Positions 22,347 through 28,247 of a DNA stretch of 28,247 nucleotides are shown piece by piece. The DNA lies in assembly GCA_035707965.1 (NCBI GenBank), contig DASSTJ010000196.1, forward strand, positions 1 to 28,247, read 5' to 3'. This DNA is from DASSTJ01 sp035707965. GTDB lineage: Bacteria; Actinomycetota; Actinomycetes; Actinomycetales; Angustibacteraceae. The notes under the pieces are model-generated. The model was not told the origin of the DNA, made no database searches, and saw only the letters and a list, made by a program, of their open reading frames with translations. Each line of letters opens with the position of its first letter. The first letter of the stretch is position 1. A program made the position numbers and the translations under genes.

Positions 22347-23597
22347 CTAGGCCGCAGGCAGCCGACGGCCGTGCAGGTACGCGTCCAGGTGCTCCGTGAT
22401 GTCGCGGGCGTCGTCCTCGGCGCCGTGGATGTAGCTGGACTTGCGTCGGCGCAGCATCGGCAGGCCGACGCGGTAGAGGCCGGGCGCGTCCCGCACGACG
22501 CCGCCGTCGTGCCGCACCTCACCCTTGCGGTCGAGGACGGGCACGTCCAGCCAGGAGTAGTCCGGTCGGAATCCGGTCGCCCACACGATCGTCCGGATCC
22601 CCTCGGCTGCCAGGTCGAGCGCCAGCGCCGGTACCTGCGGAACGCGGGTCGGTTCGTACCGCTCCGGCTCGCCGAGGCCGCTGTCCAGGCCCTGGTCGCT
22701 CGCCCAGTCGTCGAACGTGCCGAGCAGCCGGCGCATCTTGAGATCGGCCAGCGTGCAGACGTTGCGCAGGGACCCGGAGAGCTGGACCCGACCCTGCTGG
22801 TAGCCCATGAGGCGGCCGACCAGCCGCGCGCCGTCCTGCGTGAGGGCGTTGAGGTCGAGCGTCGCCCGCTGGGGCGTACCGATCAGCTGCGGCGAGCCGA
22901 GGTGCCGCGCCCGGACGACGTCGTCCACCTCGTCGTAGCGCTCGTCGAGGATGCCGGAGCGCTCCATCCACCACATGACGTCCCGGCCGCGGTACGTCCT
23001 GGGCATGCGCACGTGCTCGCCGACGGCGATGGTGACGGCCCGTCCCGACCGCTGCAGCTCGGCGGCGATCTGCACGCCGGTCGCTGAGGCGCCCACCACC
23101 AGGACGCCTCCGTCGGCGAGACCGTCGGGGTTGCGGTAGCCGTGGGCGGTGACCGTGTCGACGGAGTCCGGCAGCTGCGAGGCGGCCCGTGGGAGCCGGG
23201 GCGCGTTGAACGCGCCCGTGGCCAGGACCACCGAGCGCGCGGTCCAGCTGCCCCCGTCCGTGATGACCTCGTACGCGTCGCCGACCCGCCGCACCGACGT
23301 GACCCGGGTGCCGCTCACCACCGGAGCCCCGACCTGCCGGGCGTACCGTTCGACGAACGCCACCACCTCCGGCATCGTCAGGTAGCCGTCGGGGTCGTCG
23401 CCGTCGTAGGAGAGGCCGGGCAGCCGGGTCATCGCGTTCGGCGTCAGCAGGCGCAGCGAGTCCCACCGCTCGGTCCGCCACGAGTTCGCGACCTGGCCGC
23501 GCTCCAGCACGACGTGCTCGATGCCTCGCTCGGTGAGGAAGTGGCTGACGGCCAGTCCGGAGTGCCCTGCGCCGATGACGACGGTGGGGACCCGCAT
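22347..23597 (-). CDS. FAD/NADPH-dependent flavin monooxygenase
   Basis: The 416-residue class B flavoprotein monooxygenase has the FAD dinucleotide motif VVIGAGHSGLAVSHFL (GAGHSG, residues 9-14). The NADPH motif VLVVGASATGVQIAAEL (GASATG, residues 169-174) and the late ATGFRPDYSWL segment are also present. The VANSWRTERWDSLRLLTPN region is typical of YUCCA/FMO-like enzymes. Such enzymes oxygenate N or S atoms in small molecules. Its ATG shares a base with the osmC stop (TGATG), so it is translationally coupled to osmC and lies in the second SAM-riboswitch operon. Oxidation of an organosulfur compound under sulfur or methionine limitation is the inferred role. Confidence 0.9.
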   Translation of the reverse strand: MRVPTVVIGAGHSGLAVSHFLTERGIEHVVLERGQVANSWRTERWDSLRLLTPNAMTRLPGLSYDGDDPDGYLTMPEVVAFVERYARQVGAPVVSGTRVTSVRRVGDAYEVITDGGSWTARSVVLATGAFNAPRLPRAASQLPDSVDTVTAHGYRNPDGLADGGVLVVGASATGVQIAAELQRSGRAVTIAVGEHVRMPRTYRGRDVMWWMERSGILDERYDEVDDVVRARHLGSPQLIGTPQRATLDLNALTQDGARLVGRLMGYQQGRVQLSGSLRNVCTLADLKMRRLLGTFDDWASDQGLDSGLGEPERYEPTRVPQVPALALDLAAEGIRTIVWATGFRPDYSWLDVPVLDRKGEVRHDGGVVRDAPGLYRVGLPMLRRRKSSYIHGAEDDARDITEHLDAYLHGRRLPAA

Positions 23598-24160
23598 CAG
23601 ACCTTCGTCACCTCGACGTTGACGTTCGTCGGGTTGGTGACCACGTCGAAGACGGCAGAGCGCTTCTGCGACTGGGCGACCAGTGCCTCGATGTCCTCGG
23701 CGCTGGCGTCGGCGTCGATCTCGTAGCGCACCGTCACGCCGCTGAAGCCGTTGCGCACGTCGGGATCCCCACCCAGGATGCCGAGGATGTCCATGTCACC
23801 CTCGACGACGGCCTTGACCGAGGTGAGCTGGATGCCCCGGTTCTGGGCGACAGCCGCGACGCCGGCCGTCAGGCAGGCCCCGAGGCCGACCAGCACGTAC
23901 TCGACCGGCGTGACGCCGTGGTCCTCGGAGGCGAACACCTCCGGGTGGTCGGCGTCGAACGTGAAGGTGCTCTTGTGCTTCTGCTCGCCGCCCAGTCCGT
24001 AGAAGCCCTGCACCGTGGCGTGGCTGTGCGTCCCGCGTACCCACTCGTTCGTGGCGCGCCAGGTGAACTGCGCACCCTCGGGGGACTCGGTCAGGGCCTG
24101 CCGGGCGCCGAGGAGCGCGCCGACGTTCACGCCGTTGTCGACGGCGGAGGCTGTGGTCAT
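23597..24160 (-). CDS. OsmC-family protein
   Basis: The 187-residue protein has the OsmC fold: FTWRATNEWVRGTHSHATVQ, STFTFDADHPEVFASEDHG, and the central helix TPVEYVLVGLGACLTAGVAA with Cys96. In peroxidase members a second Cys follows later; here the equivalent region reads QKRSAVFDVVTNPTNV with no Cys. Ordinary peroxidase chemistry with a Cys pair is therefore unlikely. The SAVFDxxTNPT pattern belongs to an OsmC subgroup that I associate with sulfur-metabolism neighbourhoods. AGGAGA lies 5 nt before the ATG at 24160, and riboswitch copy 2 ends 3 nt before that Shine-Dalgarno. Confidence 0.88.
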   Translation of the reverse strand: MTTASAVDNGVNVGALLGARQALTESPEGAQFTWRATNEWVRGTHSHATVQGFYGLGGEQKHKSTFTFDADHPEVFASEDHGVTPVEYVLVGLGACLTAGVAAVAQNRGIQLTSVKAVVEGDMDILGILGGDPDVRNGFSGVTVRYEIDADASAEDIEALVAQSQKRSAVFDVVTNPTNVNVEVTKV

Positions 24161-24174
24161 GGGAATCTCCTGTC

Positions 24175-24272
24175 CTCATCGCTCCTGGCATGAGCACCCG
24201 CTCCCGGTCCGGTGGACGGCGGGGGGTTGCTGCGGTGTCGACGAGCCAGGTCTCTCAGCCGCTCGTGATGAA
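24175..24272 (-). ncRNA. SAM-I (S-box) riboswitch, copy 2
   Basis: This is nearly the same RNA as copy 1: TTCATCACGAGCGGCTGAGA, ACCTGGCTC, CCGCAGCAACCCC and GGGTGCTCATGCC. P1 forms between TTCATC (24272-24267) and GATGAG (24180-24175). The P3 arm differs in sequence from copy 1 but still pairs (GTCC-ACC-GGAC), which supports a conserved RNA structure. The core GGTGCTAAT of copy 1 is GGTGCTCAT here. The osmC Shine-Dalgarno (24171-24166) follows P1 directly and no terminator is seen, so control is probably translational. Confidence 0.88.
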
Positions 24273-24279
24273 CGCCACG

Positions 24280-24319
24280 ACCGTAGGACCACGCGCTGGA
24301 CGCGAGGAAGATCGTCTCA
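24280..24319 (-). promoter_or_regulatory. Promoter and conserved upstream box of riboswitch operon 2
   Basis: TACGGT at 24285-24280 is the -10. TGAGACGATCTTCC at 24319-24306 is identical to the box of operon 1 and again lies 20 bp upstream of the -10. Its first three bases are the TGA stop codon of the CGNR regulator gene. Confidence 0.6.
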
Positions 24320-24892
24320 GGATCCGGGACCGACGTCCGCACTCGGAGACGAGCGCAGCCGAGCGCTCCCGTCCCCCCGCCCCTGGTGCCGCGCGTGGTG
24401 CCGCCGCGCCTTGGCGCGGTTGCCGCAGCCGGACATCGAGCACCACCGACGTCGCCCCGTCGGATCGTAGAAGTACAGGATGCAGTCGTGCGAGGCGCAC
24501 CGGCGCACACCGTCCGGCGTCTCGGCGAGCAGGTCGAGGTAGCTCTGCGCCGCTCGCCAGGCGGCGACCCAGCCGTGGTCAGCGATGAGCACGCGCTCAC
24601 CTGGCCGTCCCTCGTCGAGCATCCGGACGACGACACCACGGGCCAGCACGGCGTTGAGCTGGTCGGCGGCGCCGGCCTCTCCGTCCACGACGCGACGCAG
24701 CACGTCGCGAGTATGAGTGACCGCCAACCGCGACTGCTCGGTGGCAGGAGTGTGCACCAGCTCCACCTCGGTCAGCCACTGGCGCAGGCCCCGGACGGTG
24801 CCGAGCAGATCCACCTCACGCCCCCCGCCCTCGCGCCACCGCGTGTTGAGCAGGTCGACGGCAAGCGGCTCTCCGGTGAGCGGTCGCTGCAT
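24317..24892 (-). CDS. CGNR zinc-finger / ABATE-domain transcriptional regulator
   Basis: The 191-residue protein has an N-terminal ABATE domain (LAVDLLNTRWREGGGREVDLL through the helical middle). The C-terminal CGNR zinc finger is RRCASHDCILYFYDPTGRRR, then WCSMSGCGNRAKARRH; the metal Cys are 132, 137, 151 and 156. The family is thought to act as stress-linked transcription regulators. The start ATG at 24892 is supported by TAGCAT 6 nt upstream, a leaderless signal. It lies upstream of the OsmC/monooxygenase operon on the same strand and is divergent from the VOC gene, with an inverted repeat between them, so control of either side or itself is plausible. Confidence 0.88.
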   Translation of the reverse strand: MQRPLTGEPLAVDLLNTRWREGGGREVDLLGTVRGLRQWLTEVELVHTPATEQSRLAVTHTRDVLRRVVDGEAGAADQLNAVLARGVVVRMLDEGRPGERVLIADHGWVAAWRAAQSYLDLLAETPDGVRRCASHDCILYFYDPTGRRRWCSMSGCGNRAKARRHHARHQGRGDGSARLRSSPSADVGPGS

Positions 24893-24898
24893 GTCTCC

Positions 24899-24904
24899 AT
24901 GCTA
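24899..24904 (-). promoter_or_regulatory. -10 element of the CGNR gene (leaderless)
   Basis: TAGCAT on the minus strand is followed by 6 nt and ATG. The 6 nt also read GGAGAC, but this is too close to the ATG for a normal Shine-Dalgarno. Confidence 0.55.
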
Positions 24905-24972
24905 ACCGGCTGGCGTGGCCCGGGCGGTTGGTCGCTGCAGGTGAGCCCTTGGAGGTGCTCGGTTTCCCACCC

Positions 24973-24988
24973 TGACCGTAACCGGTCA
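24973..24988. promoter_or_regulatory. Operator-like inverted repeat in the CGNR/VOC divergent region
   Basis: TGACCG-TAAC-CGGTCA has perfect 6-bp arms and ends 7 bp before the -35 of the VOC gene. Position and symmetry suggest a regulator-binding site, possibly for the adjacent CGNR protein. Confidence 0.5.
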
Positions 24989-24995
24989 TGAGGCA

Positions 24996-25024
24996 TTGAC
25001 AGGTTAGGCATCGGGGGACAGGCT
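24996..25024 (+). promoter_or_regulatory. Promoter of the VOC-flavoprotein operon
   Basis: A perfect -35 TTGACA (24996-25001) is followed by a 17-bp spacer and CAGGCT (25019-25024) as -10. This is the best consensus promoter in the window. A ribosome binding site AGAAGGAG follows at 25051-25058. Confidence 0.65.
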
Positions 25025-25064
25025 GGCACTGCCGCAGGCACGGCACCCCCAGAAGGAGCAGCCC

Positions 25065-25538
25065 ATGACCAGCACCGCACCGAGCACCGCGCTGACGTCC
25101 CTTCAGACCGGCCACGTCGCTCTCAACGTGACCGACCTCGCGCGTTCCCAGACCTTCTACGAGAAGGTTCTCGGGTTGAACGAGCTGTCTCGGGGTGACG
25201 ACGGCGACCGCCACTGGGCCTTCCTGGGCCGTGACGGCAGGATCGTCATCACCCTGTTCCAGCAGAGCAGCGGCCGGTTCGACACGGCGTCACCAGGGCT
25301 GCACCATCTGTCGTTCCAGGTGGAGGGCCTCGAGCAGGTGCAGGAAGCCGAGCGGGTCGTGCGCGAGCTCGGCGCCACGGTCTTCCACGACGGCATCGCG
25401 GCCCACGCCGAGGGGGCCGACTCCGGCGGGCTGTTCTTCGCCGACCCCGACGGCATCCGGCTGGAGATCTACGCACCCACGGGCGTGGCGGGCAGCCCGG
25501 CACCGAGCGGCGAGGCCCCCACCTGCGGGTTCTTCTAG
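25065..25538 (+). CDS. VOC/glyoxalase-family protein
   Basis: The 157-residue protein is a two-module vicinal-oxygen-chelate fold. Metal-ligand candidates are His17 in QTGHVALNVTDLARS, His81 in GLHHLSFQVEG and Glu134 in FFADPDGIRLEIYAP. FYEKVLGLNEL is the usual helix after the first strand. VOC members include glyoxalase I, extradiol dioxygenases and fosfomycin/bleomycin resistance proteins; the substrate is not assignable. AGAAGGAG lies 6 nt before the ATG. The downstream flavoprotein begins 6 nt after its stop, so they form an operon, divergent from the CGNR regulator. Confidence 0.88.
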   Translation: MTSTAPSTALTSLQTGHVALNVTDLARSQTFYEKVLGLNELSRGDDGDRHWAFLGRDGRIVITLFQQSSGRFDTASPGLHHLSFQVEGLEQVQEAERVVRELGATVFHDGIAAHAEGADSGGLFFADPDGIRLEIYAPTGVAGSPAPSGEAPTCGFF

Positions 25539-25544
25539 GCCGCC

Positions 25545-26471
25545 GTGCCCAGGAACGCCTTCCACGAAGGCGAGCTCGCCGTCCAACGTCGTGCCGGACG
25601 GGTGCTCACGGGTCGCATCCGCGACACGTTCCCCCCGGTCGCGGCCGAGTTCGCGAGCCGGCAGCTCTTCTGCGTTGCGGCTGGCCGCGACGAGCACGGC
25701 CATGTCTGGACGACGATGCTCGCCGGGCCTTCCGGGTTCATGTCGGCTGACGACGACCGCACCCTGCACGTCCGGGCCCGGCCCGCCGAGGACGATCCGC
25801 TGCACCGCCTCCTGACCGAAGGCGGTGACGTCGGCGTCATCATCATGGACAGCCGTCGACGGATGCGGGTCAACGGCGTGCTGTCACCGGCCGAGGACGG
25901 CTTCGTCGTCCGCAGCGACCAGGTCTTCTCCAACTGCGGCCGCTACATCTCCGAGCGCCTCGCGACGCCGGTGCCTGCCCGCCGCACCGGCGCGGCCCGT
26001 CAGGGCGTCGAGCTGCTCGAGGAGCAGCAGGAGCTGATCGAGCGGGCCGACACCTTCTTCGTCGGCACACGCCACCCGGACGGGGCAGCGGACGCCTCTC
26101 ACCGCGGCGGCAACCCGGGGTTCGTCAGGGTCACCGGCCCCCGCTCCCTGCACTGGCCGGACTACGACGGCAACGCGATGTTCATGACCCTGGGCAACCT
26201 CCAGCTCGACCCCCGCGTCGGCCTGCTGTTCGTCGACTGGGCGGAAGGCTCGTTGCTCCACGTCACCGGGCAGGCCGAGGTCGACTGGGAGCCAGCAGCA
26301 GCCAGCCGGATGCCGGGGGCCCTCCGGGTGGTGCGGATGACGGTCGACGCCGTACGGCAACGCGACCACGCCGTCGGGCTTCGATGGGCACCGCCGGTCC
26401 TCAGCCGGTACAACCCCGCCCCGGAAGGCCCGTCCGACTGCGGGCCTCAGAGCTCGCGCGCCTCGGGGTGA
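25545..26471 (+). CDS. FMN-binding split-barrel flavoprotein (PNPOx-like)
   Basis: The 308-residue protein belongs to the pyridoxamine-phosphate-oxidase-like flavoproteins. The N-terminal part (AFHEGELAVQRRAGR, then FCVAAGRDEHGHVWTTMLAG) and the second half (ADTFFVGTRHPDGAADASHR, GGNPGFVRV, YDGNAMFMTLGNLQLDPRVG) each look like a flavin-reductase-like split barrel. Such proteins often reduce or oxidise small molecules using FMN or F420. The GTG at 25545 follows the VOC stop by 6 nt. The C-terminal 25 codons overlap the 3' end of the convergent galE. The tail after RYNPAPEG is not conserved-looking and may be an accidental extension. Confidence 0.85.
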   Translation: MPRNAFHEGELAVQRRAGRVLTGRIRDTFPPVAAEFASRQLFCVAAGRDEHGHVWTTMLAGPSGFMSADDDRTLHVRARPAEDDPLHRLLTEGGDVGVIIMDSRRRMRVNGVLSPAEDGFVVRSDQVFSNCGRYISERLATPVPARRTGAARQGVELLEEQQELIERADTFFVGTRHPDGAADASHRGGNPGFVRVTGPRSLHWPDYDGNAMFMTLGNLQLDPRVGLLFVDWAEGSLLHVTGQAEVDWEPAAASRMPGALRVVRMTVDAVRQRDHAVGLRWAPPVLSRYNPAPEGPSDCGPQSSRASG

Positions 26472-27421
26472 CGGAACAGCCACCCGGCCCAGGCCGACTC
26501 GACCATCTCGCGCAGGTCGTACCGCGCCGACCAGCCCAGCCGGTAGCGGATGGCGTCGGCGCTGGCGACTGTGCGCGGCGGGTCGCCAGGACGGCGGCCC
26601 ACGACCTCAGGCGTGAAGTCGATCCCCGTGACGTCACGCACCATCTCGATGACCTCGCGCACCGACGACCCCTGACCGCGGCCGATGTTGAGCCGCAACG
26701 ACTCGCCCCCCTGCTCGAGGTGGCGAGCGGCCGCGACGTGCGCCGTCGCGATATCGGCGACGTGGATGTAGTCGCGGATGCACGTGCCGTCGGGGGTCGG
26801 GTAGTCGTCGCCGAAGATGAGCGGCGCCTTGCGCGCCGTCAGCCGCTCGAACACCATCGGGATCAGGTTGAGCGCCTCGGGGTCGCCCAGCTCAGGCGTC
26901 GCCGCGCCGGCCACGTTGAAGTATCGCAGGCACACCGAGCGGACGCCGTACGCGGCCTCGGCGTCGACCGCCAGCCACTCCCCGACCACCTTCGTCTGGC
27001 CGTACGGCGACTCGGGCTCGAGGTGCGCCTTCTCCTCGACCATCGCGGTCTCGGGCGACCCGTAGGTGGCCGCCGACGAGGAGAAGACGAACTGGCGGAC
27101 CCCGGCGTCGCGCATCGCCTCCATGAGCGTCAGCTGCCCGAGCACGTTCTGCCGGTAGTAGTAGTACGGGTCCTCGACGCTCTCGCCTACCTGCTTCTTG
27201 GCCGCGATGTGCACGACGCCGGACACGTCGTGCTCGGCGAGCGCGCGGTCGATCGCCTCGCGGTCCAGGATGCTCGCCTGGACGAGAGGAACGTCGCCGA
27301 GTCGCGACGCGTCACCCGTGGACAGGTCGTCCAGGACGACGACGCCGACACCGTCCTCACGGAGCGCGCGCACCACGTGCGCGCCGATGTAGCCGGCACC
27401 ACCGGTCACCAACCAGGTCAT
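26447..27421 (-). CDS. galE: UDP-glucose 4-epimerase
   Basis: The 324-residue short-chain dehydrogenase-fold enzyme has the NAD motif VTGGAGYIGAHVV (Gly7-x-x-Gly10-x-x-Gly13). The catalytic SSSAATYG region carries Ser115/116, and SPYGQTKVV carries Tyr140 and Lys144. LRYFNVAGA and PTPDGTCIRDYIHVADIA are classic GalE segments. It interconverts UDP-glucose and UDP-galactose for cell-wall and exopolysaccharide sugars. The ATG at 27421 is preceded 6 nt upstream by TAGTTT, so the mRNA is probably leaderless. It lies 34 nt downstream of purE on the same strand but has its own promoter. Its last codons overlap the flavoprotein gene. Confidence 0.96.
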   Translation of the reverse strand: MTWLVTGGAGYIGAHVVRALREDGVGVVVLDDLSTGDASRLGDVPLVQASILDREAIDRALAEHDVSGVVHIAAKKQVGESVEDPYYYYRQNVLGQLTLMEAMRDAGVRQFVFSSSAATYGSPETAMVEEKAHLEPESPYGQTKVVGEWLAVDAEAAYGVRSVCLRYFNVAGAATPELGDPEALNLIPMVFERLTARKAPLIFGDDYPTPDGTCIRDYIHVADIATAHVAAARHLEQGGESLRLNIGRGQGSSVREVIEMVRDVTGIDFTPEVVGRRPGDPPRTVASADAIRYRLGWSARYDLREMVESAWAGWLFRHPEAREL

Positions 27422-27427
27422 GCGACG

Positions 27428-27433
27428 AAACTA
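27428..27433 (-). promoter_or_regulatory. -10 element of galE (leaderless)
   Basis: TAGTTT on the minus strand is followed by 6 nt and the ATG of galE, with no Shine-Dalgarno sequence. Confidence 0.55.
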
Positions 27434-27455
27434 CCGGTGGGACGAACGCCGCTGC

Positions 27456-27992
27456 TCATGCCGGCCCGAATCCCGTCGAGCGCTCGCGAGACCGCCGCAG
27501 CCGCTCACCCTTCGCCTGCGCCTGGGTCGTGAGGTCGGCCTGGAACGCCTCCATGCGCCGCCGCAGCGCGGCGGCGGCGTCGTCCGACCCCGCCGCGAGG
27601 ATCCGCACCGCCAGCAGGCCGGCGTTGCGCGCCCCTCCCACCGACACCGTGGCGACGGGCACGCCCGCGGGCATCTGCACGATCGACAGCAGCGAGTCGA
27701 TGCCATCGAGGTGCCGCAGCGGCACGGGTACCCCGATCACCGGCAACGGCGTCACCGAGGCCAGCATCCCGGGCAGGTGGGCGGCTCCACCTGCCCCGGC
27801 GACGAGCACCCGCAAGCCGCGCCCCGCCGCCTGCTCGCCGTACGCGAGCATCTCCCGGGGCATGCGGTGGGCGCTGACCACGTCGACCTCGTACGGCACG
27901 TCGAACTCGTCGAGCGCCGTGCTGACGGCCTCCATCACGGGCCAGTCCGAGTCGCTGCCCATCACGACACCCACCAGTGGCTGGTCAGCCAT
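27456..27992 (-). CDS. purE: N5-carboxyaminoimidazole ribonucleotide mutase PurE
   Basis: PurE rearranges N5-CAIR to CAIR in de novo purine synthesis, acting after PurK. The 178-residue protein shows VGVVMGSDSDWPVM at the N-terminus, VVSAHRMP with the catalytic His42, and VLVAGAGGAAHLPGMLASVT. LSIVQMPAGVPVATVSVGGARNAGLLA follows. Length and motifs are those of class I PurE. GGAGG lies 6 nt before the ATG at 27992. It follows purK by 30 nt on the same strand, the usual purK-purE order. The last 20 residues are basic and variable. Confidence 0.97.
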   Translation of the reverse strand: MADQPLVGVVMGSDSDWPVMEAVSTALDEFDVPYEVDVVSAHRMPREMLAYGEQAAGRGLRVLVAGAGGAAHLPGMLASVTPLPVIGVPVPLRHLDGIDSLLSIVQMPAGVPVATVSVGGARNAGLLAVRILAAGSDDAAAALRRRMEAFQADLTTQAQAKGERLRRSRERSTGFGPA

Positions 27993-28022
27993 GTGCGTCC
28001 TCCGCTGCTCGCTGGGGCGCGC

Positions 28023-28247
28023 TCACTCGCGCACCACGCCCTGGATGAAGTCAGCCGCGTGGCGGGCGCGCTCCCGCAACGACCCGAGGTCGTCACCGTA
28101 GACGGTCACGTGACCGATCTTGCGGCCCGGCCGCACCTCCTTGCCGTACAGGTGCACCTTGAGTCCCGGGGCGCGCGCGAGCAGGTGGCGGTACGTGCTG
28201 TACAGTTCGGCGTCGGCGGGGTCGGCGCCACCGAGCACGTTCGCCAT
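28023..28247 (-). CDS. purK: N5-carboxyaminoimidazole ribonucleotide synthetase PurK, C-terminal part
   Basis: The window ends inside this gene, and 74 C-terminal residues are visible. ANVLGGADPADAELYSTYRH, then KVHLYGKEVRPGRKIGHVTV and ARHAADFIQGV are the characteristic end of PurK, the ATP-grasp enzyme that makes N5-CAIR from AIR, ATP and bicarbonate. The Met at the edge is internal, not a start. It precedes purE in the same operon. Confidence 0.95.
   Translation of the reverse strand: MANVLGGADPADAELYSTYRHLLARAPGLKVHLYGKEVRPGRKIGHVTVYGDDLGSLRERARHAADFIQGVVRE

Noticed and set aside
24161..24197. A leader peptide between riboswitch copy 2 and osmC
   Set aside because: An ATG at the end of P1 opens a frame, but it runs into osmC in another frame with Arg-rich translation; osmC itself has the good ribosome binding site 5 nt from its ATG.
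28023..28247. A complete 74-residue gene starting at the window edge
   Set aside because: The Met lies inside the conserved NVLGG segment of PurK, so this is the C-terminal part of a gene cut by the window.
1..28247. tRNA/rRNA genes, CRISPR arrays, insertion sequences or prophage genes
   Set aside because: No tRNA-like cloverleaf, spaced direct-repeat array, transposase or integrase sequence was noticed on either strand.

Overview
The window comes from a high-GC actinobacterium. The reasons are pervasive GC-rich codon use, many GTG starts, frequent ATGA/GTGA gene overlaps, actinobacterial families (DUF4245, DUF998, CGNR zinc finger, PIN-PhoH fusion, lysyl-phosphatidylglycerol synthase-like DUF2156) and the gene neighbourhood ychF / ispH / xseA-xseB / DUF4245 / glpX / fumC / phoH2 / short cis-prenyltransferase. 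From memory, this resembles the Mycobacterium tuberculosis Rv1086-Rv1112 region. A Micrococcales-type organism fits, but the genus cannot be read from the sequence.

Layout. 1-1640: ychF flanked by two decayed genes, a frameshifted fragment at 86-240 and a VapC toxin relic at 1363-1557. 1640-5503: rmuC, ispH (non-mevalonate isoprenoid pathway), xseA and xseB (exonuclease VII). 5500-9044: a DUF4245 membrane-anchored protein, then the coupled set glpX - peroxiredoxin - PfkB sugar kinase. 9072-14118: a 7TM-PAS-PP2C signalling phosphatase, a large MprF/DUF2156 membrane enzyme, a DUF998 membrane protein and a beta-carbonic anhydrase. 14186-18708: fumC, a secreted lytic transglycosylase, phoH2 with a structured leader, and a cis-prenyltransferase.

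18805-24892 is the most interesting part. Two adjacent minus-strand operons are each headed by the same cassette: a conserved upstream box, a -10 element and a SAM-I (S-box) riboswitch. The first operon encodes a small RRHVDL-type leader peptide with Cys codons, then an isochorismatase-like hydrolase, an AmiS/UreI-type channel, O-acetylhomoserine sulfhydrylase (MetY) and a CoA-binding Rossmann protein. The second encodes an OsmC-family protein and an FAD/NADPH monooxygenase. Next to it lies a CGNR regulator, divergent from a glyoxalase/VOC plus FMN-flavoprotein pair. I read this as a sulfur-limitation regulon, possibly for salvage of an organosulfur amide. The SAM and sulfur link is well supported; the substrate is inference.

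26447-28247 holds galE, purE and the 3' part of purK, which runs off the window edge. At least eight genes across the window have a TANNNT -10 element 6-9 nt before the start codon, implying that leaderless mRNAs are common here. No tRNA, rRNA, CRISPR or insertion sequence was found.
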